From Drosophila persimilis (lineage: Eukaryota; Arthropoda; Insecta; Diptera; Drosophilidae), in NCBI RefSeq assembly GCF_003286085.1, contig NW_020825288.1, forward strand, positions 12,958,001 through 13,022,000: a DNA stretch of 64,000 nucleotides, written 5' to 3'. A program made the translations under genes and the position numbers. Below the pieces are notes generated by a model. That model saw nothing but the letters and a program-made list of their open reading frames with translations, did not search any database and was not told the origin of the DNA. Positions 47,920 to 58,025 of this stretch are shown here, in pieces (position 1 is the stretch's first letter; every line of letters begins with the position of its first letter).

Positions 47920-49773
47920 AGCTCAACCCCCCTCGTTCCTAGACCCTACAGCAGACAGAAGGCATGTTTTTTGTCATTTTTTTGTTTGATAAGTGAAAAC
48001 TTTGTCGGAGAGCACTTAATTCTGTTTCCATTTAACACAAAATAGTGAAATCTATTTTTTTTCTTTGGTGGCAAGCAGCTATCCATCGTGATTAAATTCC
48101 ACAGAGGATATGATATGTGACATCATCGTCGTCCATAGGCCCTTAATGTGTGAGAAGCACCAAGACGCCTGTAAAGAGAGAGCATTACCTCATCGTCTCT
48201 CAAGCACTCACGCACTCACACTCGCACAATCAGCAGCTGGTTGCTCTGGGAAGGACGAGACCTTCCACAACTACAACCTTCCATCCACCATCCTCTTCGA
48301 TTCTCGTAATCTACTCCGATGATGCAGCAGGACAGTGCACTTTAAAGCCCTTTAATCTCTTGCCCAAATATTCTCTCCGTTTCGGTTTCTGTTCCTTCCT
48401 CCTGCCTCATATCACCTCCTTACTCCTAACTCCTCTATTACTCTGCCCCTTAAATAATTGAAATAATTGCAGTGAATACAATTTTCTTCTACTTCATTTT
48501 ATTGCTTACAGTTTTACAAGAACTGGGCAGTTCAAAAGAAAAAACGTGTTGCCTACTTTTTGGGCTCTTTTTTTAAATCGATCAAAACTGTAAGAAAATG
48601 GTTTTTACAGACCATGTTAATATCTTTGTGCTAGATATCCTATCCTATCCTCCTGTTACTATCCATCCTCCTGAGCTGTGGCTTGTGTCTTTTGATTTAA
48701 TATTTGGTTCGTTTTCAGAGTGGGCCGCAATTTCAAAAGATGGGTTCCTACTCCAATTTAGTAACATCTCCAACGAGCTATCATTTAATTTTATAGAGAT
48801 GCAGCTGGAAAAAATACATTTTTGCAATGAAAAGCATCGCTGGAACCCTGAAATTGATGTTTTGTTGATAATAAGGAAATCATTTCAAGTATGTACTTTT
48901 ATCAGAAACACAAACTGACCCCATTCATCGTGCACTGCATGTCATAATCTCCCTTTATCACGGCTCGAATGCAAATTCCAAGTCACACAATAAAGTAGTA
49001 GAGTAATGACGTTTTCTGGGAAAGGAATGCCGATGCAGTAGTTGGTTCAAGTTCGTTGAACTTTCAAACACTTGGACAAACAATAGATGTGCAAGTCATT
49101 TGATATAATACTATTATTCTGGAAGAACTGAATGGATTCTACGCACCTGACACTGTCAGAACCTGTTGCTATAGGCCTTTCCGACTTTTGCTTATCAATG
49201 ATACATTTGATAGTAATACGTTTTATCTACGCGAGTGATATAGGAATGAAATATTATTAGAAATAATAATGTACGGGAGAATGAGATTTGCTCCCATATT
49301 CTAAATGCACTCGATGCGATTGCCTGTTATCAGGGGACGGCGACGACCGTTTAGACATATTTTCATGTACGTGTACTTATCGCCGGCCCGGCCCGAGAAG
49401 TGATTCTTCAATAAACAAAGTTCGCCATAAAGTTCGTTGATTCGAGCGAACCTTCAGCGCGAGTCGCAGTTACTGTTGCCAGAACCAGAACAGAACCCAG
49501 AGAACTCGTAGAGAATAAACGTTGCACCTACATTGTACATTGTTGTAAGTATAATTTAATCTGCTTGTAAAACGAAACAAAAGTCGTGCAAGTGAAATGT
49601 GATGTGTCGCATGAGTTATTGCATGAATTTGAAAATACTTTTCTATGGAATGGACAAAGCGAAGAATGCATAAATTCGTTGAAACTTCCAGATGCGAGAA
49701 TCAATTAGGGCCGACGCTGGATGCCTGATTGGACTGTGTCAAGTGGTATCCCCTTCCGATGCACCTCCTCCAC
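47920..49773. other. Intergenic region
   Basis: The left end is the promoter side of the amine oxidase gene. No protein-coding feature is seen. A possible plus-strand non-coding exon with a perfect splice donor (GTAAGTAT at 49545) is discussed under findings. Confidence 0.5.
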
Positions 49774-51444
49774 TTAGCTTTGATTGAGCATCCCCTTCAG
49801 CTCTTGGTTGGAGCCCGCTTCTGCACTGATCGCCGGCTCCTGCTTCTTGCCAAAGTTCTCGCCATCTTCGATGGTCTCCGGCATGGGTTTGTTGAGCGTC
49901 TCGGGCAGCAGCAGCGAAAGTAGTCCAGCTGTCAGAGAGAGTGCCCCACAGATGATCAACGGTAGGGGCTGCCAGATCTCGCCAAGGAGCTTTAGATACG
50001 GCGCCAGTATGCCGCCCACACGGGCCACCATGGAGGAGGCGCCAAGACCCACATTCCGCACCACTGTGGGGAACTGCTCCGCCGAAAATATGTAGATGGT
50101 GCCGTAAGAGGCAGTGATGGCTAGCTTCCCGATCATCGCACAGGCAACGATCATCCAGGTGTTGCCGCTGGGCACGGCGATGGTCAGAAGAAGGCTTACT
50201 CCAGCGATCAGCATGGTGCCGCACAAGATGGATCGCCTGCCCCAGCGGTTGAGCGTGAAGAGGAGCAGGACATAGGCTGGAATCTCGACGGCGCCAGAGA
50301 TCATGAAATTGAGCAGCTGGTTGCCCCCCAGGTTGTTGGTGTTCCACGATAGCCCATAGTAGACGCCGCTGTTGACGAACCAATCGAAGAAGATGAGCAG
50401 CGTCTTGCGACGCAGATTCGGATGCCGCAAAAGGTCGAAGACTGTGGCCGCCGGCTGGGAGGCCGTCAGCTCGTCCTGTTTCTTCTTTTCGGCCACCTCC
50501 TCCACCAGCTGCTCGTAGATCTCGCTGGGAATCTCCACCCTGTTCTCCTTGGCAGCCTTCTCAATGATCACGAAGGCCTCTTCCTTGCGCCCCTTGAGCA
50601 GCAGCCAGCGGGCGGACTCCGGTATGATCCAGTAGTAGCAGACGAAGAGGAGTCCTGGGAGCGTGAGGGCAATCTGCAGCCAGCGCCAGTCGTGGATGAA
50701 GTAGGCAAAGGCCGCCGTCAGCATGAAGCCCACGGAGAAGAACATCTGCATGGCGACGCCGGCAAAGAGGCGGTACGAGGATCCAACCATCTCCAGGGCG
50801 ATCACGTATGCCACCAGGAAGACGCCCGACGTGGTGGCGCCCACAATCATGCGGGAGATCGTATAGCTGAAATACTCAGGCGCCACGGCTGCTAGCACAC
50901 CGAAGATCAGCTGGAGGATCAGCGAGGCGAAGAAGGTGGGCTTGCGTCCCAGCTTGTCCGACATCTGGCCAAAAATGAAGCTGCCCAGGAGGACGCCCAG
51001 CATGAAGAGCGAATCGCTGGTGGCGCTCAAGAGGCTCCTGTTGCACACCATGTCCCATTCGGTGACGGCGCTGTTGAGGTACTTGCTCTGGTCGTAGAGG
51101 AATCCCGCAGAGCAGGCCACGGTTCCGTTCTGTGTGAAGGGTTCGCTGCCATTGAGGTAGTCCGCGCTGTAGGTCACATCGTAGTACTCGCACGTCGAGG
51201 CCTTGCCGGTCACCCTGTCGGGGGGATAGGCCAGCGACCATTTTTCGAGCGGCAGCGTCGAGAACTGCGCTGTGGCCGCATCCTCGTGTGGCAGCTGGCA
51301 GCGGAAGTCGGGTTTGGCCAAGAGGAAGACCCCTGCGAGCTTGTGGAAGGCACAGACGATGGCCGGCAGACAGAGCAGATAGTAAATCCGTTTCTGGTAG
51401 CGACCGAATTCGCCCAGGTGCGTAATGACGTCGTCGTACCCCAT
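49774..51444 (-). CDS. Orct: Orct, organic cation transporter-like SLC22 carrier (intronless)
   Basis: A single-exon, 556-residue, 12-TM major-facilitator protein. It starts MGYDDVITHLGEFGRYQKR, as I recall D. melanogaster Orct. The extracellular loop 1 carries N-glycosylation sequons (NGS, NGT) and SAVTEWDMVC. MFS motif A is SDKLGRKP; the SLC22 signature IIPESARWLL follows TM6. After the central cytosolic loop, LRRKTLLIFF starts the second half, which contains NRWGRRS and SAEQFPTVVRN. The C-terminal tail is hydrophilic. Probably moves organic cations or carnitine-like zwitterions. It is a tandem paralogue of the gene at 53006-54703, with an 86-nt stretch identical between them. The choice of the name Orct over Orct2 rests on remembered sequence. 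Confidence 0.88.
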   Translation of the reverse strand: MGYDDVITHLGEFGRYQKRIYYLLCLPAIVCAFHKLAGVFLLAKPDFRCQLPHEDAATAQFSTLPLEKWSLAYPPDRVTGKASTCEYYDVTYSADYLNGSEPFTQNGTVACSAGFLYDQSKYLNSAVTEWDMVCNRSLLSATSDSLFMLGVLLGSFIFGQMSDKLGRKPTFFASLILQLIFGVLAAVAPEYFSYTISRMIVGATTSGVFLVAYVIALEMVGSSYRLFAGVAMQMFFSVGFMLTAAFAYFIHDWRWLQIALTLPGLLFVCYYWIIPESARWLLLKGRKEEAFVIIEKAAKENRVEIPSEIYEQLVEEVAEKKKQDELTASQPAATVFDLLRHPNLRRKTLLIFFDWFVNSGVYYGLSWNTNNLGGNQLLNFMISGAVEIPAYVLLLFTLNRWGRRSILCGTMLIAGVSLLLTIAVPSGNTWMIVACAMIGKLAITASYGTIYIFSAEQFPTVVRNVGLGASSMVARVGGILAPYLKLLGEIWQPLPLIICGALSLTAGLLSLLLPETLNKPMPETIEDGENFGKKQEPAISAEAGSNQELKGMLNQS

Positions 51445-51661
51445 GCTGATTGTCTTTGGGCCACGTTAGTGGCTATGAAGTGCTTGAGTGTCGTACGATT
51501 GGCGTGGTGCGGAATGGCGCGGTTCAATGGTCGCGCCATCCAATGTGACGCCGTGACGTATGCGCAACTTTTTCTAGCTTTGCGTTGCGTATACGGCGAC
51601 TGCACCCGCTTGAACCCGTTTTGATTGTGCAACAAAACAGCCTAGTTGAACACTTGACACA

Positions 51662-51693
51662 CAAATGAAACTAAGATCTGGCTGCAGTTTATA
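51662..51693 (-). promoter_or_regulatory. Orct: Core promoter of Orct
   Basis: On the minus strand, TATAAA (51693-51688) lies 27 bp before an initiator TCATTTG whose A is at 51666. This gives an unspliced leader of about 220 nt. Confidence 0.55.
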
Positions 51694-53005
51694 GGCCCAG
51701 CCTCTGAAACACACTCTTAAAACGAATCGAGATGGCGGTGCCGATGTGGGATGCGGAATGCGCTCGATCAACCGCTCGCCAGCTGCTTCAGTCAGAGACT
51801 AAAAGCAAAGAGCTGCTAAAGGTTCTGAAGCACCCAAAATCGGCTCTACGACTATCAGTGCGGGTCTGCGAGCGCAGCGACTCTCGCGCTCGGCGAGCAG
51901 TCACCAACCCTGTGGGAAATTCGATTGATCAATGATCCGTCAAAGAAATTGAAAATTCAACTGAGATATCAGCAGAGGGATGCCACACAGGGGTGGTAGG
52001 GAGAGAGAGGGAAAGGCAGCTGCATTCCAGTAAGATGTTTGTTGGTCCCAAAAAGAGAGGCCACCAAATGTGGCCTGATTCAGAATTCCAAACATTCTGC
52101 AGGCAAACAAAATAGTTTATCCAATATTCTCCTCCTGCTCTCCATTCACGTATCTTATATAGTATTTATATGTTTGCTTATACATATCTATAGCAATAAA
52201 TGCTCTTCCTATGATATGTTCGTAGTTCTCTTAGGTTCACTCTTTCGATTAGCTGCTCTTAGATTTCCGTTTGACCGTTTGACTATCAACTACCGAAACA
52301 GCCATAAATAGACGACACACATACCCCTATAGAGCAGCATCTTGTAATTAGATCAAGTGCAAAGCACTTGGAGAGATGGGTGTAGGTAGATCTACAAATG
52401 TAGTTTCTATTGAGTAAGGCGCAAACTTGTGGCGTGGCCAGAGCAGTACGATTTCTCCCAGTGTAGTCTAGCACCTAGCACTCTCGTGATTAAAAATTCT
52501 ATTCGGGTCTTTTCTTTAAATATCAGTCTCGTGTTTTGGCGACTGATAACAAACTTGTTTCTAAAATAAACACAGCGGAAACACGTGTCATACCATAATT
52601 TGAGTATTCCGGTCAGGTCCGTCCGGGTTTATGGGGGTCAAAAATGTTGAAGAAATACGATTTCATATTTGGTATTGCTATAGGAAAAGTACAACAGCTT
52701 TATTTCAAAATCGATTTCACGGAGTACATGGAAATGTAGGTATACTTATATTAGGCATAAATTACACAGCGGCATATGAAGAGGCGAGTTCCCTGCTGAA
52801 CCACCCTTAACCCATGGAATCAACCCCCCTAGACCGCTGCTCCCTGGCTAAATGCTATCATAGAAAATTATCTATTTGGTCCTATACTTTCGTTCGTATT
52901 TTTTTGTGTTTTCTGTTTTGGTTTGCGTGTGAGATTTCTGAAATGATATAATACTTGCTCTATTCGTCTTCTGCTATCGAAAAATGACCATATGTCAAAG
53001 TACTC
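51694..53005. other. Spacer between Orct and Orct2
   Basis: Upstream flank of Orct on the left, 3' flank of Orct2 on the right. I found no other gene. Confidence 0.6.
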
Positions 53006-54703
53006 CTAGACCTTGTGGCCATTCTCCAGCGATCCATTGAGGGGCTGCGTCTCCAGCGTCTCTCGCAGCTCGCGGCCCGCCTCCAAGTAGACGTCTCCCT
53101 TGGTCTTCTTGCCGAAACGCTCTCCGTCGGCAATCGTCTCCAGCATCGGCTTGTTGTGGGTCTCGGGCAGCAGCAGAGAGAGCAGGCCGGCTGCCAGAGA
53201 GAGCACGCCACAGATGAGCAGCGGCAGGGGTCGCCAGACGCTGGCCAGGAAGGTGAGGTAGGGGGCCAACATTCCGCCCATCCGGGCCACCATCGAGGCG
53301 GCGCCCAAGGCCACATTTCGCACCACCGTGGGGAACTGCTCCGCAGAGAAGATGTACACAGTGCCGTAGGATGCGGTGATGGCCAGCTTGCCCATCATTG
53401 CGCATGTGACAATGAGGCCATTCCGCTCCTGGGGAATGACGACGGTGAGCAACAGGCTGAGTCCCGCCACCACCAGGCAGCCGCAGAGGATGGAGCGCCG
53501 GCCCCACCTGTTGAGCGTGAGCAGCAGAAAAATGTAGGCTGGAATCTCGACGGCGCCAGAGATGACAAAGTTGAGTAGCACATTCCCGCCAAGGTTGTTC
53601 GTGTTCCACGAGAGACCGTAGTAGACGCCGCTGGTCACCAGCCAGTCGAGGAAGATAAGCAGCGTCTTGCGGCGCAGGTTCGGGTAGCAGAACAGATCCC
53701 ACACGGACGGCAGCGGCTCCTTCTCCTTCACCTGATCCAGCTCCTTCTGCTTGTCCGCCGAACCCTCCCCCTCGTCCAGGAGCGCACTCAAAGCCTCGTT
53801 CGTGATGTCCACACGATTGAATCGCGCCGCCTTCTGCATATTGGCGATGGCGCACTCCTTGCGGCCCTTCGAAAGCAGCCAGCGGGCGGACTCCGGAATG
53901 ATCCAATAGTAGCACATGAATATTAGTCCTGGCAGCGTGAGGGCAATCTGCAGCCAGCGCCAGTCGTGGATGAAGTAGGCAAAGGCCGCCGTCAGCATGA
54001 AGCCCACGGAGAAGAACATCATCACAAAGATTCCTGCGTAGAGCCGCTTGGCAGGACCCACCATCTCCATGGCAATCACATAGGCCACAAGGAACACGCC
54101 CGATGTGGTGGCACCCACAATCACCCGAGCCATGGTGTAGGTAAAGTATTCCGGAGCCAATCCGGCCAGGACTCCAAACACCACCTGGATAACGAGCGAG
54201 GCGAAGAGGATCGGCTTGCGTCCGTACTTGTCGCTCAGCTGGCCAAAGATGATGCTGCCCACGAGGACGCCCAGCATGAAGAGGGAGTCACTGGTGGCAG
54301 CCAGGAAGCCGCGTCCGCAGACGAGATTCCACTCGGTCACGGCGCTGTTGAGGTACTTGCTCTGGTCGTACACATATCGGTCGCAGCTCCGCGTGTCGTT
54401 TGTGGTCCTGACCAGGCTCCCGTTCAGGTACTCCTCGCTGTACGTCACATCGTAATACTCACACACCTCGCCGGGGGGATAGGAGATGTTCCACAGGTGG
54501 TGCGGCAGCTCGTATTGGGAGCCATTGCCCGGTGAATCGTCCTCGAAGGGCAGGGCGCAGCGGAAGTCGGGCTTTGCCAGGAGAAAGACGCCAGCCAGCT
54601 TATGGAAGGCCACCGGAATGGACGTGAGGCAGATGAGGAAATAGATGATCTTCTGGTAGCGCCCAAAGTCGCCCAACTTGATGATAGCCTCGTCGTACCC
54701 CAT
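53006..54703 (-). CDS. Orct2: Orct2, SLC22 organic cation transporter-like carrier (intronless)
   Basis: A single-exon, 565-residue, 12-TM carrier with the same plan as the neighbour at 49774. It starts MGYDEAIIKLGDFGRYQK and has a glycosylated first extracellular loop (NGS, NIS, NDT sequons), SAVTEWNLVCGRG, motif A SDKYGRKP, and IIPESARWLL after TM6. The central loop is longer and charged (DEGEGSADKQKEL), and the second half has NRWGRRS and SAEQFPTVVRN. Probably transports organic cations at the plasma membrane. Tandem orientation, no introns and an 86-nt identical segment point to duplication with later gene conversion. The name is from memory; the order of Orct and Orct2 could be swapped. 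Confidence 0.87.
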   Translation of the reverse strand: MGYDEAIIKLGDFGRYQKIIYFLICLTSIPVAFHKLAGVFLLAKPDFRCALPFEDDSPGNGSQYELPHHLWNISYPPGEVCEYYDVTYSEEYLNGSLVRTTNDTRSCDRYVYDQSKYLNSAVTEWNLVCGRGFLAATSDSLFMLGVLVGSIIFGQLSDKYGRKPILFASLVIQVVFGVLAGLAPEYFTYTMARVIVGATTSGVFLVAYVIAMEMVGPAKRLYAGIFVMMFFSVGFMLTAAFAYFIHDWRWLQIALTLPGLIFMCYYWIIPESARWLLSKGRKECAIANMQKAARFNRVDITNEALSALLDEGEGSADKQKELDQVKEKEPLPSVWDLFCYPNLRRKTLLIFLDWLVTSGVYYGLSWNTNNLGGNVLLNFVISGAVEIPAYIFLLLTLNRWGRRSILCGCLVVAGLSLLLTVVIPQERNGLIVTCAMMGKLAITASYGTVYIFSAEQFPTVVRNVALGAASMVARMGGMLAPYLTFLASVWRPLPLLICGVLSLAAGLLSLLLPETHNKPMLETIADGERFGKKTKGDVYLEAGRELRETLETQPLNGSLENGHKV

Positions 54704-54756
54704 GGCGGACTCGCGGATTCGATTCGATGCGAGCGGAGCGAAGCAGCTGTTGTGTC

Positions 54757-54791
54757 CCGTCGGCGGTCGGCGGGGCTATGATTCACACTGA
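54757..54791 (-). promoter_or_regulatory. Orct2: TATA-less promoter of Orct2 (initiator plus DPE-like)
   Basis: Minus-strand initiator TCAGT (54791-54787) with CGACG at about +28 to +32, the position of a downstream promoter element. No TATA box is seen. This gives a leader of about 85 nt. Confidence 0.5.
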
Positions 54792-55669
54792 GGAGCCGCT
54801 AGATTCGGGCTCGCTTTTTAGCGTACTGTCGCGTGATGTTCTTTGGCGCTCAGCAGCAATCCCCAAGCGAGAGGCCGCGCTGCTCATCCAGTGCTGCTAT
54901 GACGGTGACGTGTACTTTGCTCCGGCGGCGGTCTCCGACTTTGGAGAGCGTTGGCAACACAAGAACGACGAGACGACGCACCGACCGGCAGATAACGTAG
55001 AATTCTCTTTAACAGCAATTATTGCCTAACACGTGTTGCTCTGAAACAAACGATGGAGCGCAAAGAGGAAGCCGAAACGGAAACACAAAGCCAAAAGGGA
55101 ACCGAATAGCGTAGAAAGACAATAAACCGACGCTATCTTACTCCTCTACAATATTTCATCAAACGCCGCGACCGGTGCGTCACCTTTGGCAAACGGAAAA
55201 GAAATGAACTGCGAATCCGGGGCTGCAACTGCAGAGACGTTGGAGAGACATATTGGTCGAGTATATAAAGAGATATAGAGAAACATGGCCAACAAACACC
55301 ATCACACATTGTACGTATGTAGCTCTCTGGCCCTCAGATATGTTTATATGCTGACAACAACAAAAAAATCCCCCCCTCCATAATGGACGGCTACTCCGAG
55401 CGCCGAATCTTTTCATGCCCTTGCTGATACAATGATACAATTTATATTCTCTTTAAGTTATATTCCCTTAAATGAAACTGCAATACTTTCTTGGATGACA
55501 TTCCTCAATATTTTATAAGAGCTATATGATTTAGTAAGTCGTTCCAACCGATTAAGAAAATTCGGAGTCCCTACCATCAGATGTTACCAACATCGTACCC
55601 AATTCCAATATACCCTTTCCTTAAGGGTATACAAACACTAACGAAATTTGATGAATGTTACCGGCTGCC
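54792..55669. other. Spacer between Orct2 and the retrotransposon
   Basis: It holds Orct2 upstream sequence and, near the right end, the palindrome at 55609-55631. No gene seen. Confidence 0.6.
55609..55631. repeat. Inverted repeat TATACCCTT...AAGGGTATA
   Basis: Perfect 9-bp arms around a 5-bp loop, about 40 bp left of the retrotransposon insertion. Confidence 0.6.
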
Positions 55670-55673
55670 TGCA
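55670..55673. repeat. Target-site duplication, left copy (TGCA)
   Basis: TGCA directly before the 5' LTR, repeated directly after the 3' LTR at 63531-63534. With the next two flanking bases the site reads TGCACG, fitting the alternating YRYRYR target of gypsy-type integrases. Confidence 0.85.
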
Positions 55674-56205
55674 AGTTAACGTACCCAATTCCATTGAGCT
55701 CTTATACGAGTTGTAAACAATCTTTGGTTTTCCAAAACGAAAACAATTTCAATCTTGGGCCTCCGCCTAATTGATTTCTAAGATGTACAATCTCAAGCGC
55801 CCCCGCCGCAATCCCATTCTTTGACACTCGCCTAAATGGAAAACCAATGTTTGCCCACACCCGGCTTCTCATAAACAATCTCACTCCCGGCTTTCTGCAG
55901 ATCCTGCACTTTAGGCCTTTTACAGTTCTCTCTTTGGATGACGAAATCTAATACTCGGGATGGCGAAATCAATTGAAATGTTTATAGAAAAACGATTCCC
56001 GAAAGGGATCAACGATGCAAAGATCAGAAAGTTCAAATCAGTCTTGATCCAGCAGCGACACCGCAAAGTCTAGCTAAATATTAAGATCGCGCAATCCCTT
56101 GGCCCGGAATTCCTTTGTGACCCTCTACTTAAATCTATATCAGTGAAGTTCGAAGTAAAATAAAAACTTTTTAAAAACACAATCCGCTACCGCAGTTGTT
56201 TAATT
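55674..56205 (+). repeat. 5' LTR
   Basis: 532 bp from AGTTAAC to TTTAATT. It includes an initiator-like TCAGT (56140-56144) and AATAAA (56159-56164), so R would begin near 56142. It matches 62999-63530 throughout, as read by eye, at a constant offset of 7325 bp. Confidence 0.93.
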
Positions 56206-56222
56206 GGCGCCCAACGTGGGGC
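56205..56222 (+). other. Primer-binding site for tRNA-Lys
   Basis: TGGCGCCCAACGTGGGGC, 18 nt, perfectly complementary to the 3' end of metazoan tRNA-Lys(CUU) as I know it. Its first T is the last base of the LTR. Confidence 0.85.
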
Positions 56223-56816
56223 GACGTTGTCTAAAAAGCACCGAATGATAAAAGTGTTGCGTCGTGCCGAAACCCGAAGGACAATTAATTAATGGAATAA
56301 ATCCTTCAAAATTAAAAACGCGGAGTGACTGTGTGATATAGATAAAAAAAAGTGAGATAAAAAGGAAACAAACCGGAGCTTAGGGTGTGCAAAAACAAAT
56401 ACAAATACAAATACAAATACAAATACAAATACAAATACAAATACAACGCAAAATACAAATAAAACAAAAAGCTAATCAAGGCAATTCGTAAATACAAAAA
56501 AAACCAAAGAAACCCAAAGTTTTTAAAAAAACAAAACCAACAAAACCGACAAAACCAAAATACAAAGAAAGTGAAACGATCAGCGAAGCCAAAGAAGGAA
56601 GACCCCCAGAAGACCCAGCTGAGCAAAGAAATTTAAGAAGGAAGACCCGTTCGAAGATCTGCCAAACTAAGAAGGACGACCCCTACCGGATATTTCGTGA
56701 GCAAGAGTTGTATTAATAAATATATAAGTTCAATTAGGATATATAAGATTATAAAAACTAACATATAAGAAAAATTAAAAGTGGATCAGCTAACTTTAGA
56801 TTTTGAAAAACTAAAA
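56223..56816 (+). other. Retroelement 5' leader
   Basis: An untranslated A-rich leader of about 590 nt between the primer-binding site and gag. It should contain the packaging signal and the splice donor for env; I could not single out the donor. A hexamer repeat lies inside. Confidence 0.6.
56398..56447 (+). repeat. (ACAAAT)n hexamer repeat in the leader
   Basis: About eight tandem ACAAAT units. Confidence 0.85.
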
Positions 56817-58025
56817 ATGATTAACTCTCAAGCAAGGACCGATCTCACAGCAGATCTGGTCAAACAATTGATAGCACTTCAAATTTCACAAGTACAAGAG
56901 CAAATTGTAAATTTAAAACAACAAATAGAAACTAAATCCGATCAGGTATCGGATTATCAGGCAGAAACAATAGACGAGACAATAAGAGACGACACCACAT
57001 TGAAGGTAATAGAATCCCTACCAATTTTTAATGGTGGATTAAACCAATATGTAGGATGGAGGGAAGCTGCAGAAACTGCAGTGAAGTTATATAAGAAAGG
57101 AAGTAAGCAATATTATATTGCATTAACAATTTTGAGAAACAAAATAACAGGACCAGCACATGACGCACTGACCAACCACGGGACAGTTCTAAATTTTGAT
57201 GCCATACTTTCACGGCTTGACTTTGTTTACAGTGACAAGAGACCTATTTACATAATAGAACAGGAATTAAGCGTTCTCCGACAAGGGAACCTTTCAATTA
57301 TAGATTTCTATAACGAGGTTAACAAGAAAATGACCTTGTTAATAAATAAGACAATAATGACTCACGGAAAGGACAGTGAGATCACCAAGGAATCAAATAA
57401 AAAAATTAGAGACAATGCCTTACGCATTTTTGTCACTGGCCTAAACGGCGGCATTGCTGAAATCCTATTTTCATTGAATCCCCCAGATTTACCGAATGCC
57501 TTAGCAAAGGTACAGGAATTGCAATCTAATAACATTCGGGCCCAATTTGCCTACCAATTCAGCGGTCCCAGAAATTCAGGGAATAATAATTTTAATACCT
57601 TAAGATTCAACCAACGACAACCTAGGACTAACAGTTCACCATTCGACCAAAAAAGGGATTTGCAGAGGAATAACATGTCTTGGGGACAACCCTATTTCTT
57701 GGGTAATAGACAACAAAATCAGGCCCCAGAACCAATGGAGGTAGACGAATCTATACAAATCCGGAACCGACAGAACAGCAATCAATTCAGGGGAAATAAT
57801 AACAATAGAAATTATCGGGAGAATACTAACGGTTATTTTAGGAGAAATAATAACAATTATAGCCAAGCCCAGCATTTTAGGGCAAACGTAGTCCCGAATA
57901 ATCAGTCTAACGACAATCCAGCGCAGAAACGAAAACTAAACGAAATGTCGGAACAACCGGCTAATAAAGCAATGAGGATAAATAACATTGAGGAGGATCA
58001 TTTTTTAGATCAGCCCCCGAAGTAG
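56817..58025 (+). CDS. gag: Retroelement Gag
   Basis: A structural protein of about 402 residues, counted from the ATG at 56817 (AAAA-ATG context). The frame is open further upstream, to a GTG at 56781. The N-terminal two-thirds is helical and capsid-like (for example the stretch around WREAAETAVKLY). The C-terminal third is rich in Asn, Arg and Gln and ends in a basic region. No CCHC zinc knuckle is present, as in several insect errantivirus Gags, so RNA binding would rely on the basic Asn/Arg-rich part. The last codons overlap the -1 slippery heptamer used to reach pol. Confidence 0.88.
   Translation: MINSQARTDLTADLVKQLIALQISQVQEQIVNLKQQIETKSDQVSDYQAETIDETIRDDTTLKVIESLPIFNGGLNQYVGWREAAETAVKLYKKGSKQYYIALTILRNKITGPAHDALTNHGTVLNFDAILSRLDFVYSDKRPIYIIEQELSVLRQGNLSIIDFYNEVNKKMTLLINKTIMTHGKDSEITKESNKKIRDNALRIFVTGLNGGIAEILFSLNPPDLPNALAKVQELQSNNIRAQFAYQFSGPRNSGNNNFNTLRFNQRQPRTNSSPFDQKRDLQRNNMSWGQPYFLGNRQQNQAPEPMEVDESIQIRNRQNSNQFRGNNNNRNYRENTNGYFRRNNNNYSQAQHFRANVVPNNQSNDNPAQKRKLNEMSEQPANKAMRINNIEEDHFLDQPPK

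Noticed and set aside
52995..53915. 306-codon minus-strand frame within Orct2
   Set aside because: Alternate frame of a GC-rich transporter gene; no membrane segments in this frame.
55702..55884. Small minus-strand frame in both LTRs
   Set aside because: It appears twice only because the LTRs are duplicated; not supported as a gene.
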